This document shows positions 8,184 to 18,600 of a stretch of DNA of 52,272 bases, in pieces. The notes under the pieces are model-generated. The model had not been told where the DNA came from and searched no databases. It saw only the letters and a program-made list of their open reading frames with translations. Numbering within the stretch: position 1 is the stretch's first letter; every line of letters starts with the position of its first letter. The position numbers and the translations under genes were made by a program. This DNA comes from Planctomycetales bacterium (GTDB lineage: Bacteria; Planctomycetota; Planctomycetia; Isosphaerales; Isosphaeraceae). The stretch lies in NCBI GenBank assembly GCA_027459775.1, contig DAIDHE010000268.1:1-52272 (forward strand), read 5' to 3'.

Positions 8184-11100
8184 ATGACACACCCTCGGAT
8201 CGTCGTTGTCTTGGCCTGGGCTCTGGGATTTGGGCTGGGCATGGGTTTGGCGCAGGCTCGGGGTGAATCGCCGGCGGGCGACGCACCCACGCGGCGGCCG
8301 GTCGACTTCGCGCGCGATGTGCGCCCGATCCTCTCCGAGAACTGCTTCGCATGCCATGGGCCCGACGACCGCGCTCGCAAGGGGTCTCTTCGGCTCGACG
8401 TCAAGGATGGGGCGTTTGGCAAGGGCAAGAGCGGTGACATTGCGATCGTCCCCGGCAAGCCCGACGAAAGCGAGCTGGTGTTTCGGATCGAGTCCGACGA
8501 TCCCGACCTCAAGATGCCACCCAGGGCCAGTGGCAAGAAGCTCACGCCCGATCAACGCGAGGCTCTGAGTCGCTGGGTCGCGGACGGGGCCAAGTGGTCG
8601 TCGCACTGGGCGTTCGAGCCCCCCCGCAAGGTCGCCCCGCCCGCCGTCAAAAACACCGCATGGCCGCGGTCGGCGATCGACCGCTTCATCCTGGCCCGGG
8701 CCGAGGCCGAGGGCTTGTCACCCGCGGCCCAGGCGGATCGTGAGACGCTGATCCGCCGGGTGACGCTCGATCTCACCGGGCTCCCACCCACGATCGCCGA
8801 GGTCGACGCCTTCCTCGCCGACCGCAGGGCTGGAGCCTATGAACGAGTCGTCGACCGCCTGCTCGAGTCGCCGCGCTACGGCGAACACATGGCACGCTAC
8901 TGGCTCGACGCCGCCCGCTACGGCGACACCCACGGGCTGCACCTCGACAACTATCGCGAAATGTGGCCGTATCGCGACTGGGTGATCCGCGCGTTCAACG
9001 ACGACAAGCCGTTCGACCGCTTCCTGATCGAGCAGCTCGCCGGGGATCTCCTGCCCAACCCCACGCCCGACCAGATCATTGCGACCGGGTTCAATCGCTG
9101 CCATGTTTCGACCAGCGAAGGGGGCTCGATCGAGGAAGAAGTCTACGTCCGCAACATCGTCGATCAGGTCGACACCAATGGCACGGTGCTGCTCGGGCTC
9201 ACGATGGGCTGCGCCCGCTGCCACGACCACAAGTACGATCCCGTGCGGATGAAGGATTACTATCAGCTTTTCGCCTTCTTCAACAACATCGACGGCCCCG
9301 CCCTGGATGGCAATTCCGCGCAGTGGGCGCCGATCGTGAAGGCGCCGACAACCGCGCAGAAAGACGCCCTGGCCGCGCTCGACGGCGAGATCGCGGCGCT
9401 CAAGAAAAACCTCGCCGCCGAGACCGACCGCTATGTGAAAGCCCATCCCCTGGCCCAGGAACCGGCCGAGAGCGAGGTCGTCGAGCGCGCGGATTATCTC
9501 TGGATCGACGACGCGCTCCCCGCGGGAGCGACCCCACAGGGCGACGGTGCGTGGGATTTCGTCGCCGGCCCCGAGTACCCGGTGCACTCGGGCCGGACGG
9601 CGCTCAAGCAGACGGCCGCGGGTCGCAAGCAGCGGTTTTTCGACAACGCCGCCGCCAAACTGACCATCGGCGAAGGGGATACATTATTCGCTTATGTGTA
9701 CATTGATCCGTTGAACCCGCCGCGCGAGTTGATGTTGCAGTGGCACGCCAAGGACGGCTGGGCGCGGCGGGCGTACTGGGGTCAAAACGTGATCGACTGG
9801 GGCAAGGACAAGAGCCCCGAGCGGCTCGCGATGGGCGAATTGCCCGCGTCGGGCGAGTGGGCGCGGCTCGAGGTCAAGGCGGCCCAGCTCAATCTGTCGC
9901 CGGGCGCCGTGATTGACGGCTGGGCGTTCACCCAGTTTGACGGGACGGTTTACTGGGATTCGGCGGGGCTCAGAACCTGGACGCCCCAGGAGGGCCAGCG
10001 CTACCAGACCTTCGCCGCCTGGATTCGCGCCGGTCGCGCGGCCAAGGGAGCGGGCTTGCCCGCGACAGTGAAGTCCGCGATCGAGCTTGAAAAGGCCCGC
10101 CGGACCCCAGCTCAAACGGCGGAGCTTTATGCATACTATCTGGCCAATGGATCGGCGCGGACGGCGGCCGCGCTGGCGCCGCTGGCGGCGAAGCTGAGCG
10201 CGGCCGAGGGCCGGCGGAAGGCGCTCGAGGACCAGATCGCCACGACGCTGGTCTTTCGTGAAAAGCCAGGCGAGCCCAAGCCGGCCTTTGTCCTGAAGCG
10301 CGGCGAGTACGATCAACGGGGCGATAAGGTCGGCCGCGCGGTGCCGGCGTTCCTGCCGCCGTTGCCGGCGGGCGCGCCGGCCAATCGCATGGGGCTGGCG
10401 TTGTGGCTCACCGCCCCGAATCATCCGCTCACGGCGCGAGTGGCTGTCAATCGATTCTGGCAGCAACTGTTTGGCACGGGACTCGTCAAGTCGGCCGAGG
10501 ATTTCGGGGCCCAGGGCGAGCCGCCGAGCCACCCCGAATTGCTCGATTGGCTGGCGGTCGAGTTTCGCGAGGACGGCTGGGACGTGAAGCGGTTCATGAA
10601 GCGGCTGGTGATGTCGGCGACCTACCGCCAGCAAACGCGGGCGACGCCGGAGGGGCTGGCCAAGGATCCCGCCAACCGGCTGCTTGCGCGGGGGCCGCGG
10701 TTTCGCCTGGACGCCGAGATGCTCCGCGACCAGGCCCTGTTCGCCGGCGGGCTCCTGGTCGACTCGATGGGCGGGCCCAGCGTGAAGCCGCCCCAGCCCG
10801 CCGGCTTGTGGGAGGCGGTCGGCTACAGCGACTCGAACACCGCCCACTTCACCGCCGACTCGGGGGCGCAAAAGGTCCACAGGCGCAGCGTCTACACCTT
10901 CTGGAAGCGAACCTCGCCGCCGCCGCAGATGACCACGTTCGACGCCCCCTCGCGCGAGTCGTGCCAGGTTCGCAGGGAGCGAACGAATACTCCCTTGCAG
11001 GCGCTTTTACTTTTGAATGAAGAGCAATACATCGAGGCCGCCCGCGGCCTGGCGCTGCGAACCCTGCGCGAAGGGGGCTCGAACGCCGAGGATCGGCTAA

Positions 11101-11324
11101 TCTACATGTTTCGCCTGGTGGCCGCGCGGCGGCCCGACGCCCAGGAGCTCTCCGAGCTTACCGCGGCCTTGCACGACCTCGAGGCCCATTACAAGAACCG
11201 GCCGGACGACGCCAAGAAGTTGGTCGGCGCCGGCCCGACCGCGGGCGACCCCCGCGAGCAGGCGGCCTGGACCCTGATCGGAAACGCCGTCCTCAATCTC
11301 GATCTCGCGATCACCAAGGGGTGA
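8184..11324 (+). CDS. Exported PSCyt1/DUF1549/DUF1553 cytochrome-like protein
   Basis: A 1046-residue protein starting at ATG 8184 behind GGGGAGAG, with a signal peptide ending AQA near residue 25. A planctomycete cytochrome c domain follows with one haem site, CFACH (Cys54, Cys57, His58). DUF1549 runs from about residue 160 to 350 and includes LTGLPPT and a second haem-like [11 protein letters not shown] near residue 343. An insert with coiled and beta-sheet sequence leads to DUF1553 (about 735-1000; signatures such as [14 protein letters not shown] and [12 protein letters not shown]). These proteins are paired with DUF1501 partners, as here, and are thought to act outside the cytoplasm, perhaps in polysaccharide use; the reaction is unknown. 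Confidence 0.95.
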   Translation: MTHPRIVVVLAWALGFGLGMGLAQARGESPAGDAPTRRPVDFARDVRPILSENCFACHGPDDRARKGSLRLDVKDGAFGKGKSGDIAIVPGKPDESELVFRIESDDPDLKMPPRASGKKLTPDQREALSRWVADGAKWSSHWAFEPPRKVAPPAVKNTAWPRSAIDRFILARAEAEGLSPAAQADRETLIRRVTLDLTGLPPTIAEVDAFLADRRAGAYERVVDRLLESPRYGEHMARYWLDAARYGDTHGLHLDNYREMWPYRDWVIRAFNDDKPFDRFLIEQLAGDLLPNPTPDQIIATGFNRCHVSTSEGGSIEEEVYVRNIVDQVDTNGTVLLGLTMGCARCHDHKYDPVRMKDYYQLFAFFNNIDGPALDGNSAQWAPIVKAPTTAQKDALAALDGEIAALKKNLAAETDRYVKAHPLAQEPAESEVVERADYLWIDDALPAGATPQGDGAWDFVAGPEYPVHSGRTALKQTAAGRKQRFFDNAAAKLTIGEGDTLFAYVYIDPLNPPRELMLQWHAKDGWARRAYWGQNVIDWGKDKSPERLAMGELPASGEWARLEVKAAQLNLSPGAVIDGWAFTQFDGTVYWDSAGLRTWTPQEGQRYQTFAAWIRAGRAAKGAGLPATVKSAIELEKARRTPAQTAELYAYYLANGSARTAAALAPLAAKLSAAEGRRKALEDQIATTLVFREKPGEPKPAFVLKRGEYDQRGDKVGRAVPAFLPPLPAGAPANRMGLALWLTAPNHPLTARVAVNRFWQQLFGTGLVKSAEDFGAQGEPPSHPELLDWLAVEFREDGWDVKRFMKRLVMSATYRQQTRATPEGLAKDPANRLLARGPRFRLDAEMLRDQALFAGGLLVDSMGGPSVKPPQPAGLWEAVGYSDSNTAHFTADSGAQKVHRRSVYTFWKRTSPPPQMTTFDAPSRESCQVRRERTNTPLQALLLLNEEQYIEAARGLALRTLREGGSNAEDRLIYMFRLVAARRPDAQELSELTAALHDLEAHYKNRPDDAKKLVGAGPTAGDPREQAAWTLIGNAVLNLDLAITKG

Positions 11325-11351
11325 TCTCACCCGCCCAGGGAGCGACCCCAG

Positions 11352-12806
11352 ATGGACCCGATTCAAGCAACGATTGAACAGATGACTCGACGGCATTTCT
11401 TCGGCCGCTCGGGCATGGGCCTGGGCGCGGCCGCCCTGGCCGGGCTCATGGGTTCAAGCGCCCGCGGCGACGCCTCGGCCGTGGGCGGGCTGCCCGGATT
11501 GCCCCATTTTCCCCCCAAGGCGAAACGAGCTATCTATCTGCATATGAATGGAGGTCCTTCGCAGATCGACCTCTTCGACTACAAGCCCAAGATGGCCGCG
11601 CTCTTCGACACCGATTTGCCCGATTCGATCCGCAAGGGGCAGCGGCTCACCACCATGACCAGCGGCCAGGCGCGGTTCCCGATCGCGCCGTCGAAATACA
11701 AATTCGACCGCCACGGACAGTCGGGGATGTGGGTCAGCGAGCTCCTGCCCTATACGGCCAAGGTCGTGGACCAGATCGCGCTCGTGAAAACGGTCTGGAC
11801 CGAGGCCATCAATCACGACCCGGCGGTGACTTACATCTGCACCGGCAGCCAGATTCCCGGTCGGCCCAGCCTGGGCTCGTGGCTGTCGTATGGGCTGGGT
11901 TCGATGAATCAAAACCTCCCCGCGTTCGTGGTGATGACGGCTTCGTGGAGCAGCAAGGCGGCCGCGCAGGCGATTTACAATCGGCTCTGGAGCTCGGGGC
12001 CGCTCCCGACCAAGCATCAAGGCGTCGCGCTGCGGGCCAAGGGAGACCCCGTGCTCTTCTTGTCGAACCCCGACGGCGTCGACGCCGTCGCCCGCCGCCG
12101 CGTGCTCGACGCGGTCGATCGGCTCAACCATCACGAATACGACCAGCTCGCCGATCCCGAGACCCAGGCCCGGATCGCGCAGTACGAGATGGCGTTCCGG
12201 ATGCAAACATCGGTTCCCGAGCTCACCGACATTTCTCACGAACCCAAGCACATTCTCGATCTCTACGGCCCCGACGTGCACCGGCCGGGCAGCTTCACGC
12301 GGTGCTGTCTGCTGGCGCGGCGGCTGGCCGAGCGCGACGTGCGGTTCGTGCAGATTTTCCACCGCGGCTGGGACCAGCATGGCAACATGGCGGGCGACTT
12401 GCCGCTCCAGTGCAAGGACGTCGATCAGGCGACCCACGCCCTTCTGGTCGACCTTCGCCAGCGCGGACTTCTGGACGACACCCTGGTGATCTGGGGGGGC
12501 GAGTTCGGCCGCACGATTTATTGCCAGGGCAAGCTCTCTCGCGACAATTACGGCCGCGACCATCACCCCAAATGCTTCCCGGTCTGGATGGCCGGCGGCG
12601 GCGTCAAGCCGGGCGTGGTCCACGGCGAGACCGACGATTTCAGCTATAACGTGGTCTCGAATCCCGTCCACATCCACGACATGAACGCCACGATCCTGCA
12701 CTGCCTGGGCGTCGACCACCGCCGTCTGAGCGTCAAATTCCAGGGCCTTGACCTCCGCTTGACCGGCGTCGAGGAACACCATCCCGTCCAGGCGATCCTG
12801 GCCTGA
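11352..12806 (+). CDS. DUF1501 protein with Tat signal
   Basis: A 484-residue protein 27 bp after the cytochrome gene. A twin-arginine signal ([10 protein letters not shown]) should export it folded. The body has the DUF1501 landmarks: [38 protein letters not shown] and a metal-site-like [11 protein letters not shown] near the C-terminus. The fold is related to the alkaline phosphatase/sulfatase superfamily, although no substrate is established. Pairing with a DUF1549/DUF1553 cytochrome is the usual planctomycete arrangement and suggests a joint complex. The glycoside-hydrolase-like gene follows after 33 bp, consistent with one operon. Confidence 0.95.
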   Translation: MDPIQATIEQMTRRHFFGRSGMGLGAAALAGLMGSSARGDASAVGGLPGLPHFPPKAKRAIYLHMNGGPSQIDLFDYKPKMAALFDTDLPDSIRKGQRLTTMTSGQARFPIAPSKYKFDRHGQSGMWVSELLPYTAKVVDQIALVKTVWTEAINHDPAVTYICTGSQIPGRPSLGSWLSYGLGSMNQNLPAFVVMTASWSSKAAAQAIYNRLWSSGPLPTKHQGVALRAKGDPVLFLSNPDGVDAVARRRVLDAVDRLNHHEYDQLADPETQARIAQYEMAFRMQTSVPELTDISHEPKHILDLYGPDVHRPGSFTRCCLLARRLAERDVRFVQIFHRGWDQHGNMAGDLPLQCKDVDQATHALLVDLRQRGLLDDTLVIWGGEFGRTIYCQGKLSRDNYGRDHHPKCFPVWMAGGGVKPGVVHGETDDFSYNVVSNPVHIHDMNATILHCLGVDHRRLSVKFQGLDLRLTGVEEHHPVQAILA

Positions 12807-12839
12807 CGGACGTTTTCCTACTCGGGATTCTGCGAATCG

Positions 12840-15236
12840 ATGAAGAATTACATCTCAACATTTGCGATTGTTGTCGTGACCGTCGGGTTCGGTGATCGCC
12901 CGGCGGCCGCCGGCGAAATCGATTTGACCCACGCCAGGGTGACCGCGCCCGAGGGTCTGGAGGAACCCGAGTCGCGGGCGGTCCGGCTGCTGGTGGACGA
13001 GGTCAAGCGGCGGTCACAGGCGACGTGGGAGACGTCGAGGCGCGCGGTCGAAGTCGGTCGGCCGGTGATTGTGGTCGCGCCCGCGCGGCTCATGGACAAG
13101 CTCGGCCTGCCCCCGGCGCTCGCCGCCGGACTGGGCAAGGAAGGCTATCGGATCGAGACCGTGGAGCAGGCGGGTCACAGGCGGATTGCCGTTGTCGGGG
13201 CCGATGCACGGGGGGTGCTCTATGGGGTCGGCCGGCTGCTCAGGTTGATCCACGTCGCCGACGGCCGCGTGACCCTGCCGGGCCCGGTCTCGACGGCGAC
13301 CTCGCCCCGGTATCCGATCCGCGGGCAGCAGCTTGGCTATCGGCCCAAGACCAATTCCTACGACGCCTGGGATTTGCCCCAGTGGGAGCGCTATATCGGC
13401 GAGCTGGCGCAGTTCGGCGTGAACACGATCGAGCTTCTGCCGCCCCGCACCGATGACGCAGCCTTGAGCCCGCATTTCCCGCGCCCGCCCCTGGAGATGA
13501 TGATCGGCATGTCGCGGATCTGCGCCGAGTTTGGCCTGGACGTGTCGATCTGGTATCCCGCCATGGAGGCCGATTACACGAACCCCGCGACCGTCGCGCG
13601 CGAGCTCGACAATTGGGAGCGCGTCTTCCAAGCCTTGCCGCGGATCGACGACGTCTTCGTACCCGGCGGCGACCCTGGCCACACCCGGCCCAAGACGCTG
13701 CTGGCCTTGCTGGAAAAACAGGCGGAAAACCTGAGGCGCTGCCATCCCCACGCGCGGATGTGGGTGAGCGCCCAGGGCTTTTCCCAAGAATGGCTCGAGG
13801 AGTTCCTGGCGATTCTCAAGGACCAGCCGGCCTGGCTGTCGGGCGTGGCCTACGGACCGCAGACCCGCGTTCCCCTGCCCGAGCTCCGCAGGCGCGTCCC
13901 CGCCCGCTATCCCATTCGCGACTATCCCGATATCACCCACAGCCTGCGATGTCAGTACCCCGTGCCGGACTGGGACGTGGCCTTCTCGGTGACCGCGGGG
14001 CGCGAGGCGATCAACCCCCGGCCGCGCGACGAAGCGGCGATCTTTCATGCGTTTGCCAATCAGACCGTCGGCTTCGTCACGTATTCCGAAGGCTGCAACG
14101 ACGACGTCAACAAGATCGTCTGGAGCGCCCTGGGCTGGAACCCCGAGGCATCGCTCGTCGAGACCCTGCGGGAATACGCGCGAACCCTGGTCGGCCTCGA
14201 GCCCAATCAGGCCGACGGCTTCGCCCAGGGCTTGTTCGCGCTCGAGCAAAACTGGCGCGGGCCGCTGATTTCGAATGGCGCAGTCGAGACCACGCTCGCT
14301 CAGTTTCAGACGCTGGAGCGTCAGTCATCCCCCAAAACGCTGCACAACTGGCGATTTCAGCAGGCCCTGTTCCGGGCGTACTACGACGCCTACGTCCGGC
14401 GCCGGCTGATCTTCGAGACCGACCTCGAGGAGCAGGCGCTCGATCAACTGCGGCAGGCGCGGTTAATCGGCCCGGTGCTCGCGATGGATCGTGCCCAGGC
14501 AATCCTCCAGCACGCGGCGCACCGTCCTGGGGCCGACCTGCGCCAGCGTGCGTTTGAGCTGGCGGAGGCGCTTTTCCAGAGCATTGGCATGCAGCTCAGC
14601 GTGCCCAAGTACAAGGCGATCGCGATCGGGCGGGGGACGATGCTCGACACGATCGACGCCGAGCTCAACGACGCCGACTGGCTCATGAGCCGGTTCGCCG
14701 CGATCCGCGGCATGCCGTCGACCGTCGATCAGAATCGGGCACTTGATGCGATCGTGAACTGGACCAACCCCGGCCCCGGCGGTTTTTACGACGATCTGGG
14801 CGACCCGCGGCGGCGGCCGCACGTTGTTATGGGATCATCATATGAAGATGACCCAGCCGGGTTTGGCGCGGCCCGAACCGGCTTCGATCAAGACCCGCGC
14901 TGGCGGCGCTCGTGGTGCCGGCACGCGACGGGCTTTTACGACGGCCCGCTCAGGATGCATTACGAGGGGCTCGACCCGGAGGCGTCGTATCGCGTACGGG
15001 TGGTCTACACCGGCGATATGTGGCAGGTCAAGCTCCGACTGCTCGCCGACCAGGCGCTCGAGGTGCACCCATTCTTGCTCAAGCCGCGTGACATGAGCCC
15101 GCTGGAATTCGACGTCCCCCGCGCGGCCACCCGCACCGGCACGCTCGACCTGAGCTGGCACGTCGAGCTCGGTCGCGGCGGCAACGGTCGCGGCTGCCAG
15201 GTCTCGGAGGTCTGGCTGATGCGGAAGTCACCGTGA
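12840..15236 (+). CDS. Exported glycoside-hydrolase-like protein (GH20b/alpha-glucuronidase-type N-terminus)
   Basis: A 798-residue protein with a signal peptide ending AAAG near residue 24. Residues about 25-155 look like the alpha/beta N-terminal domain found before GH20 and GH67/GH115-type barrels (GADARGVLYGVGRLLRLI). The following 300 residues fit a TIM barrel opening IRGQQLGYRPKTNSYDAW, with ELAQFGVNTIELLPPRTD and a possible acid site VFVPGGDPGHT. A helical part and a C-terminal beta-sandwich follow. It should attack a sugar polymer or glycoconjugate outside the cell. Co-transcription with the cytochrome and DUF1501 genes ties that pair to carbohydrate use. The exact family is uncertain. 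Confidence 0.75.
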   Translation: MKNYISTFAIVVVTVGFGDRPAAAGEIDLTHARVTAPEGLEEPESRAVRLLVDEVKRRSQATWETSRRAVEVGRPVIVVAPARLMDKLGLPPALAAGLGKEGYRIETVEQAGHRRIAVVGADARGVLYGVGRLLRLIHVADGRVTLPGPVSTATSPRYPIRGQQLGYRPKTNSYDAWDLPQWERYIGELAQFGVNTIELLPPRTDDAALSPHFPRPPLEMMIGMSRICAEFGLDVSIWYPAMEADYTNPATVARELDNWERVFQALPRIDDVFVPGGDPGHTRPKTLLALLEKQAENLRRCHPHARMWVSAQGFSQEWLEEFLAILKDQPAWLSGVAYGPQTRVPLPELRRRVPARYPIRDYPDITHSLRCQYPVPDWDVAFSVTAGREAINPRPRDEAAIFHAFANQTVGFVTYSEGCNDDVNKIVWSALGWNPEASLVETLREYARTLVGLEPNQADGFAQGLFALEQNWRGPLISNGAVETTLAQFQTLERQSSPKTLHNWRFQQALFRAYYDAYVRRRLIFETDLEEQALDQLRQARLIGPVLAMDRAQAILQHAAHRPGADLRQRAFELAEALFQSIGMQLSVPKYKAIAIGRGTMLDTIDAELNDADWLMSRFAAIRGMPSTVDQNRALDAIVNWTNPGPGGFYDDLGDPRRRPHVVMGSSYEDDPAGFGAARTGFDQDPRWRRSWCRHATGFYDGPLRMHYEGLDPEASYRVRVVYTGDMWQVKLRLLADQALEVHPFLLKPRDMSPLEFDVPRAATRTGTLDLSWHVELGRGGNGRGCQVSEVWLMRKSP

Positions 15237-15650
15237 TTCTTACCCCCGCGCCCGGTTTGCACTCGAAAGTACCAAAGGGATCAACCGCTTCGTTCCGCGA
15301 AATCGTCATAAACCGCCAAACTTGGAGGTTGAACAGTTGTCGTGCTGGAAATCAACCCGGATGTTCGATTAGAATTCAACAATCCGCCAGGTCGCGAGCA
15401 TGGCTTCCCCGGCGCGCCTGCGCCCGGCCTGGGGCCGGGCGCTCGAGTCGTGCCGGGAACAGAGCCCGCCTTTGTGGTCGACCAGCCTGATTTTCGAGGG
15501 ATGTCGCAAACGGCGGCGTCCCGCAAGCAGCCGCCTGACGAGGTTTCCTGGAATGCGCAAAGTCTCGGGCTCGTGAAGCCGAGCGGTCCTGAAACCCGCG
15601 CCCAGGACGCCAGCCCCGCCCCAAGAGAAACGAACAGGGAGCAAGCCAAG
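15237..15650. other. Intergenic region before the giant cytochrome gene
   Basis: 414 bp. An open frame continuous with the downstream gene begins near 15342, but the signal peptide and AGGGAG site place the start at 15651. No other gene or repeat was recognised. It presumably carries the promoter of the following gene. Confidence 0.5.
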
Positions 15651-18600
15651 ATGTCGACGATCATCACGAGCCGGACGGGCTGGTTGGGCGGCCTGGCGGC
15701 CGTTCTCCTGGGCACGATCGCGGTCGCGAGCGATGGCGCCAAGGACAAGGCGAAGCCCGGCGATCCGCCCAAGGCGGCCAAGAAGGTGAGCTTTGACAAG
15801 CAGATCCGGCCGATCCTGCAAGCGCGCTGTCTGGGCTGCCACCAGCCGGCCAAGGCCGGGGGCGCTTACGTGATGACGTCGTTCGCCGGCCTCCTCAAGG
15901 GGGGCGAAAGCAAGGACGCGGCGATCGTGCCCGGGCATGCCGACGAGAGCCACATGCTCGAGGTGGTCACCCCGGGGAAGGACGGCAAGGCCGAGATGCC
16001 ACGCGACGCCGCTCCCTTGAGCGCGGGCGAGATCGCGCTCTTGAGCCAGTGGATCGCCCAGGGCGCTCCCGATGATTCGCCCAAATCGGCCGCCGCCCCC
16101 TATGACATGGACCACCCGCCCATTTATACGCGGCTGCCGGTCATCCCAGCCCTCGCGTATTCCCCCGACGGCGCGATCCTGGCGATCGCGGCGTTTCATG
16201 AGGTGCTGCTCTACAAGGCCGACGGCTCGGAGCTCCTGGCCCGGCTGGTGGGGGTCTCGGAACGCATCGAATCGCTCGCCTTTTCGCCCGACGGCAAACG
16301 GCTGGCGGTCACCGGCGGGCTGCCCGCGCGGATGGGCGAGATCCAGGTCTGGGACGTCGCCAAACGCAAGCTCGCCCTCTCAGTCCCGGTCACCTACGAC
16401 ACGGTTTATGGGGCGAGCTGGTCGCCCGATGGCGCAAAGCTCGCGTTCGGCTGCGGCGACAATACCCTGCGCGCGATCGACGTCAAGACTGGTAAGCAAG
16501 TTTTGTTCATGGGTTCACATAACGATTGGGTGCTCGATACCGTCTTTTCGGTCGACGGCAAGAACCTGGTCTCGGTCGGCCGCGACGGCGCTGCCAAGCT
16601 CACCGAGACGGCGACCGAGCGGTTCATCGACAACATCACGTCGATCACGCCCGGGGCGCTCAAGGGGGGGCTGGCGTCGGTCGCCCGCCATCCCAGCCGC
16701 GATGAAATCGTGATCGGCGGGGCGGACGGCGTTCCCAAGGTTTACCGGGTGTTTCGCCAGACCGTCCGGGTGATCGGCGACGATTCCAACCTGATTCGCG
16801 AGCTGCCGGGATTGCCCGGGCGAATCTACAGCGTGGCCGTCAGCCTCGACGGCAAGCGGATCGCCGCGGGGAGCAGTCTGGACGGCGCCGGCGAGATCGG
16901 CGTGTATGGATATGAGTTCGACACCAAGCTTCCGGACGACATCAAGGCGATCCAGGAGAAGGTCTCGTCCAGCCGGTCGGCCGCCGAAGCCAAGAAACTC
17001 GAGGAATACCACAAGACCGGCGTGAAGGAAATCAGCCGGATCAAGGTGGCGACCGCGGGCCTGTACGCAGTGGCGTTTTCGCCCGACGGCAAGCGGCTGG
17101 CGGCCGCGGGCGGCGACGGGCTGGCGCGGATCTACAATCCCGCGACGGGCGCACTTATCAAGGAATTCGCACCCGTCCCCGTGAAGACCGCCACGCCCGT
17201 TCGCGGCGAGGTCGTCGCGCTCGCGCCTCCCAAGCAAGAAGAGGCCTTCGAGACCGAGACGCTCCCCGCCGGAACGGGCCTCAAATCAATCGCGATCGAG
17301 CCCCAGGAGATCCGGCTGTCGGGTCGGTTTGCCTACGTTCAGATCCTGGCGACGGGCCGGACGGCCGCGGGCGAAGCGATCGACGTCACGCGGATGGCCG
17401 ATTTTTCGCTCTCGGCGGCCGTGGCCGAGATCGGCCGGTCGGGGCTCATCCGCCCCCGAAGCGACGGCAAGGCCGTTTTGACGGTGGCGCTCGCCGGGGC
17501 GACGGCCAAGGTTCCAGTGACCGTGCTGGGCACGGCGACGGCGCCCCGGGTCGATTTCGTGCACGACGTGGCACCGGTGTTGTCGCGGGTCGGCTGCAAC
17601 GCCGGTACCTGCCACGGATCGGCCCAGGGCAAGAACGGCTTCAAACTATCGCTCCGCGGCTACGACCCGATCTTTGACGAGCGGGCGCTGACCGACGACC
17701 ACGCCGCCCGCCGCATCAACCCGGCCGCGCCCGAGCTGAGCCTCATGCTCCTGAAGACGACCGGCGTCGTCCCCCACGTCGGCGGGGCGCTCATGCAGCC
17801 GGGCGAGCCCTATCACGAGATCCTCCGCGCCTGGATCACCGATGGGGCGAAGCTCGACCTCACGACCCCGCGGGTGACCAAGATCGAGGTCTATCCCCGT
17901 GATCCGGTCGTCGAGCGGATTGGCTCGAAACAGCAACTTCGCGTGGTCGCGACCTATGCCAGCGGCGAGGTCCGCGACGTCACTCGCGAGGCGTTTCTCG
18001 AGAGCGCCAACGGTGAGGCGGCGACCGCCAATCGCTCGGGCGTGGTGACGGCCCTGCGCAGGGGCGAAGCGCCGATCCTGGCTCGATTCGAGGGTAATTA
18101 TGCGTCGACGACTCTCACCATCATGGGCGATCGCGGGGGCTTCGTCTGGGCTCAACCCCCCACCTACGGCCCGATCGACGAACTGGTCGCGGCCAAGTGG
18201 AAGCGGCTCAAGATCCTTCCCTCGGGCCTGTGCACCGACGCCGAATTCGCGCGGCGCGTTTACCTCGACCTCACCGGGCTGCCGCCCACGTCCGAGCAAA
18301 CCCGCGGCTTCCTGGCCGACACCCGAGAGTCGCGGGTCAAGCGCGACGCCCTGGTCGACTCATTGATCGGAGCGCCCGAATTCGTTGATTATTGGACCAA
18401 CAAGTGGGCCGATATGTTGCAGGTGAACCGCAAGTTCCTGGGGGTCGAGGGCTCGGTCGCCCTGCGCAACTGGATCCGCGCCCAGGTCGCGGCCAACACC
18501 CCGTACGACGCCTTCGCGCGGTCGGTCGTCACCGCGACGGGCTCGAATCGCGAGAATCCCGCCGCGGCTTACTTCAAGATTCTGCGCGAGCCCGCGGCCG

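Noticed and set aside
11454..12782. Minus-strand frame opposite the first DUF1501 gene
   Set aside because: Antisense shadow in GC-rich DNA; the plus-strand protein has Tat signal and family motifs.
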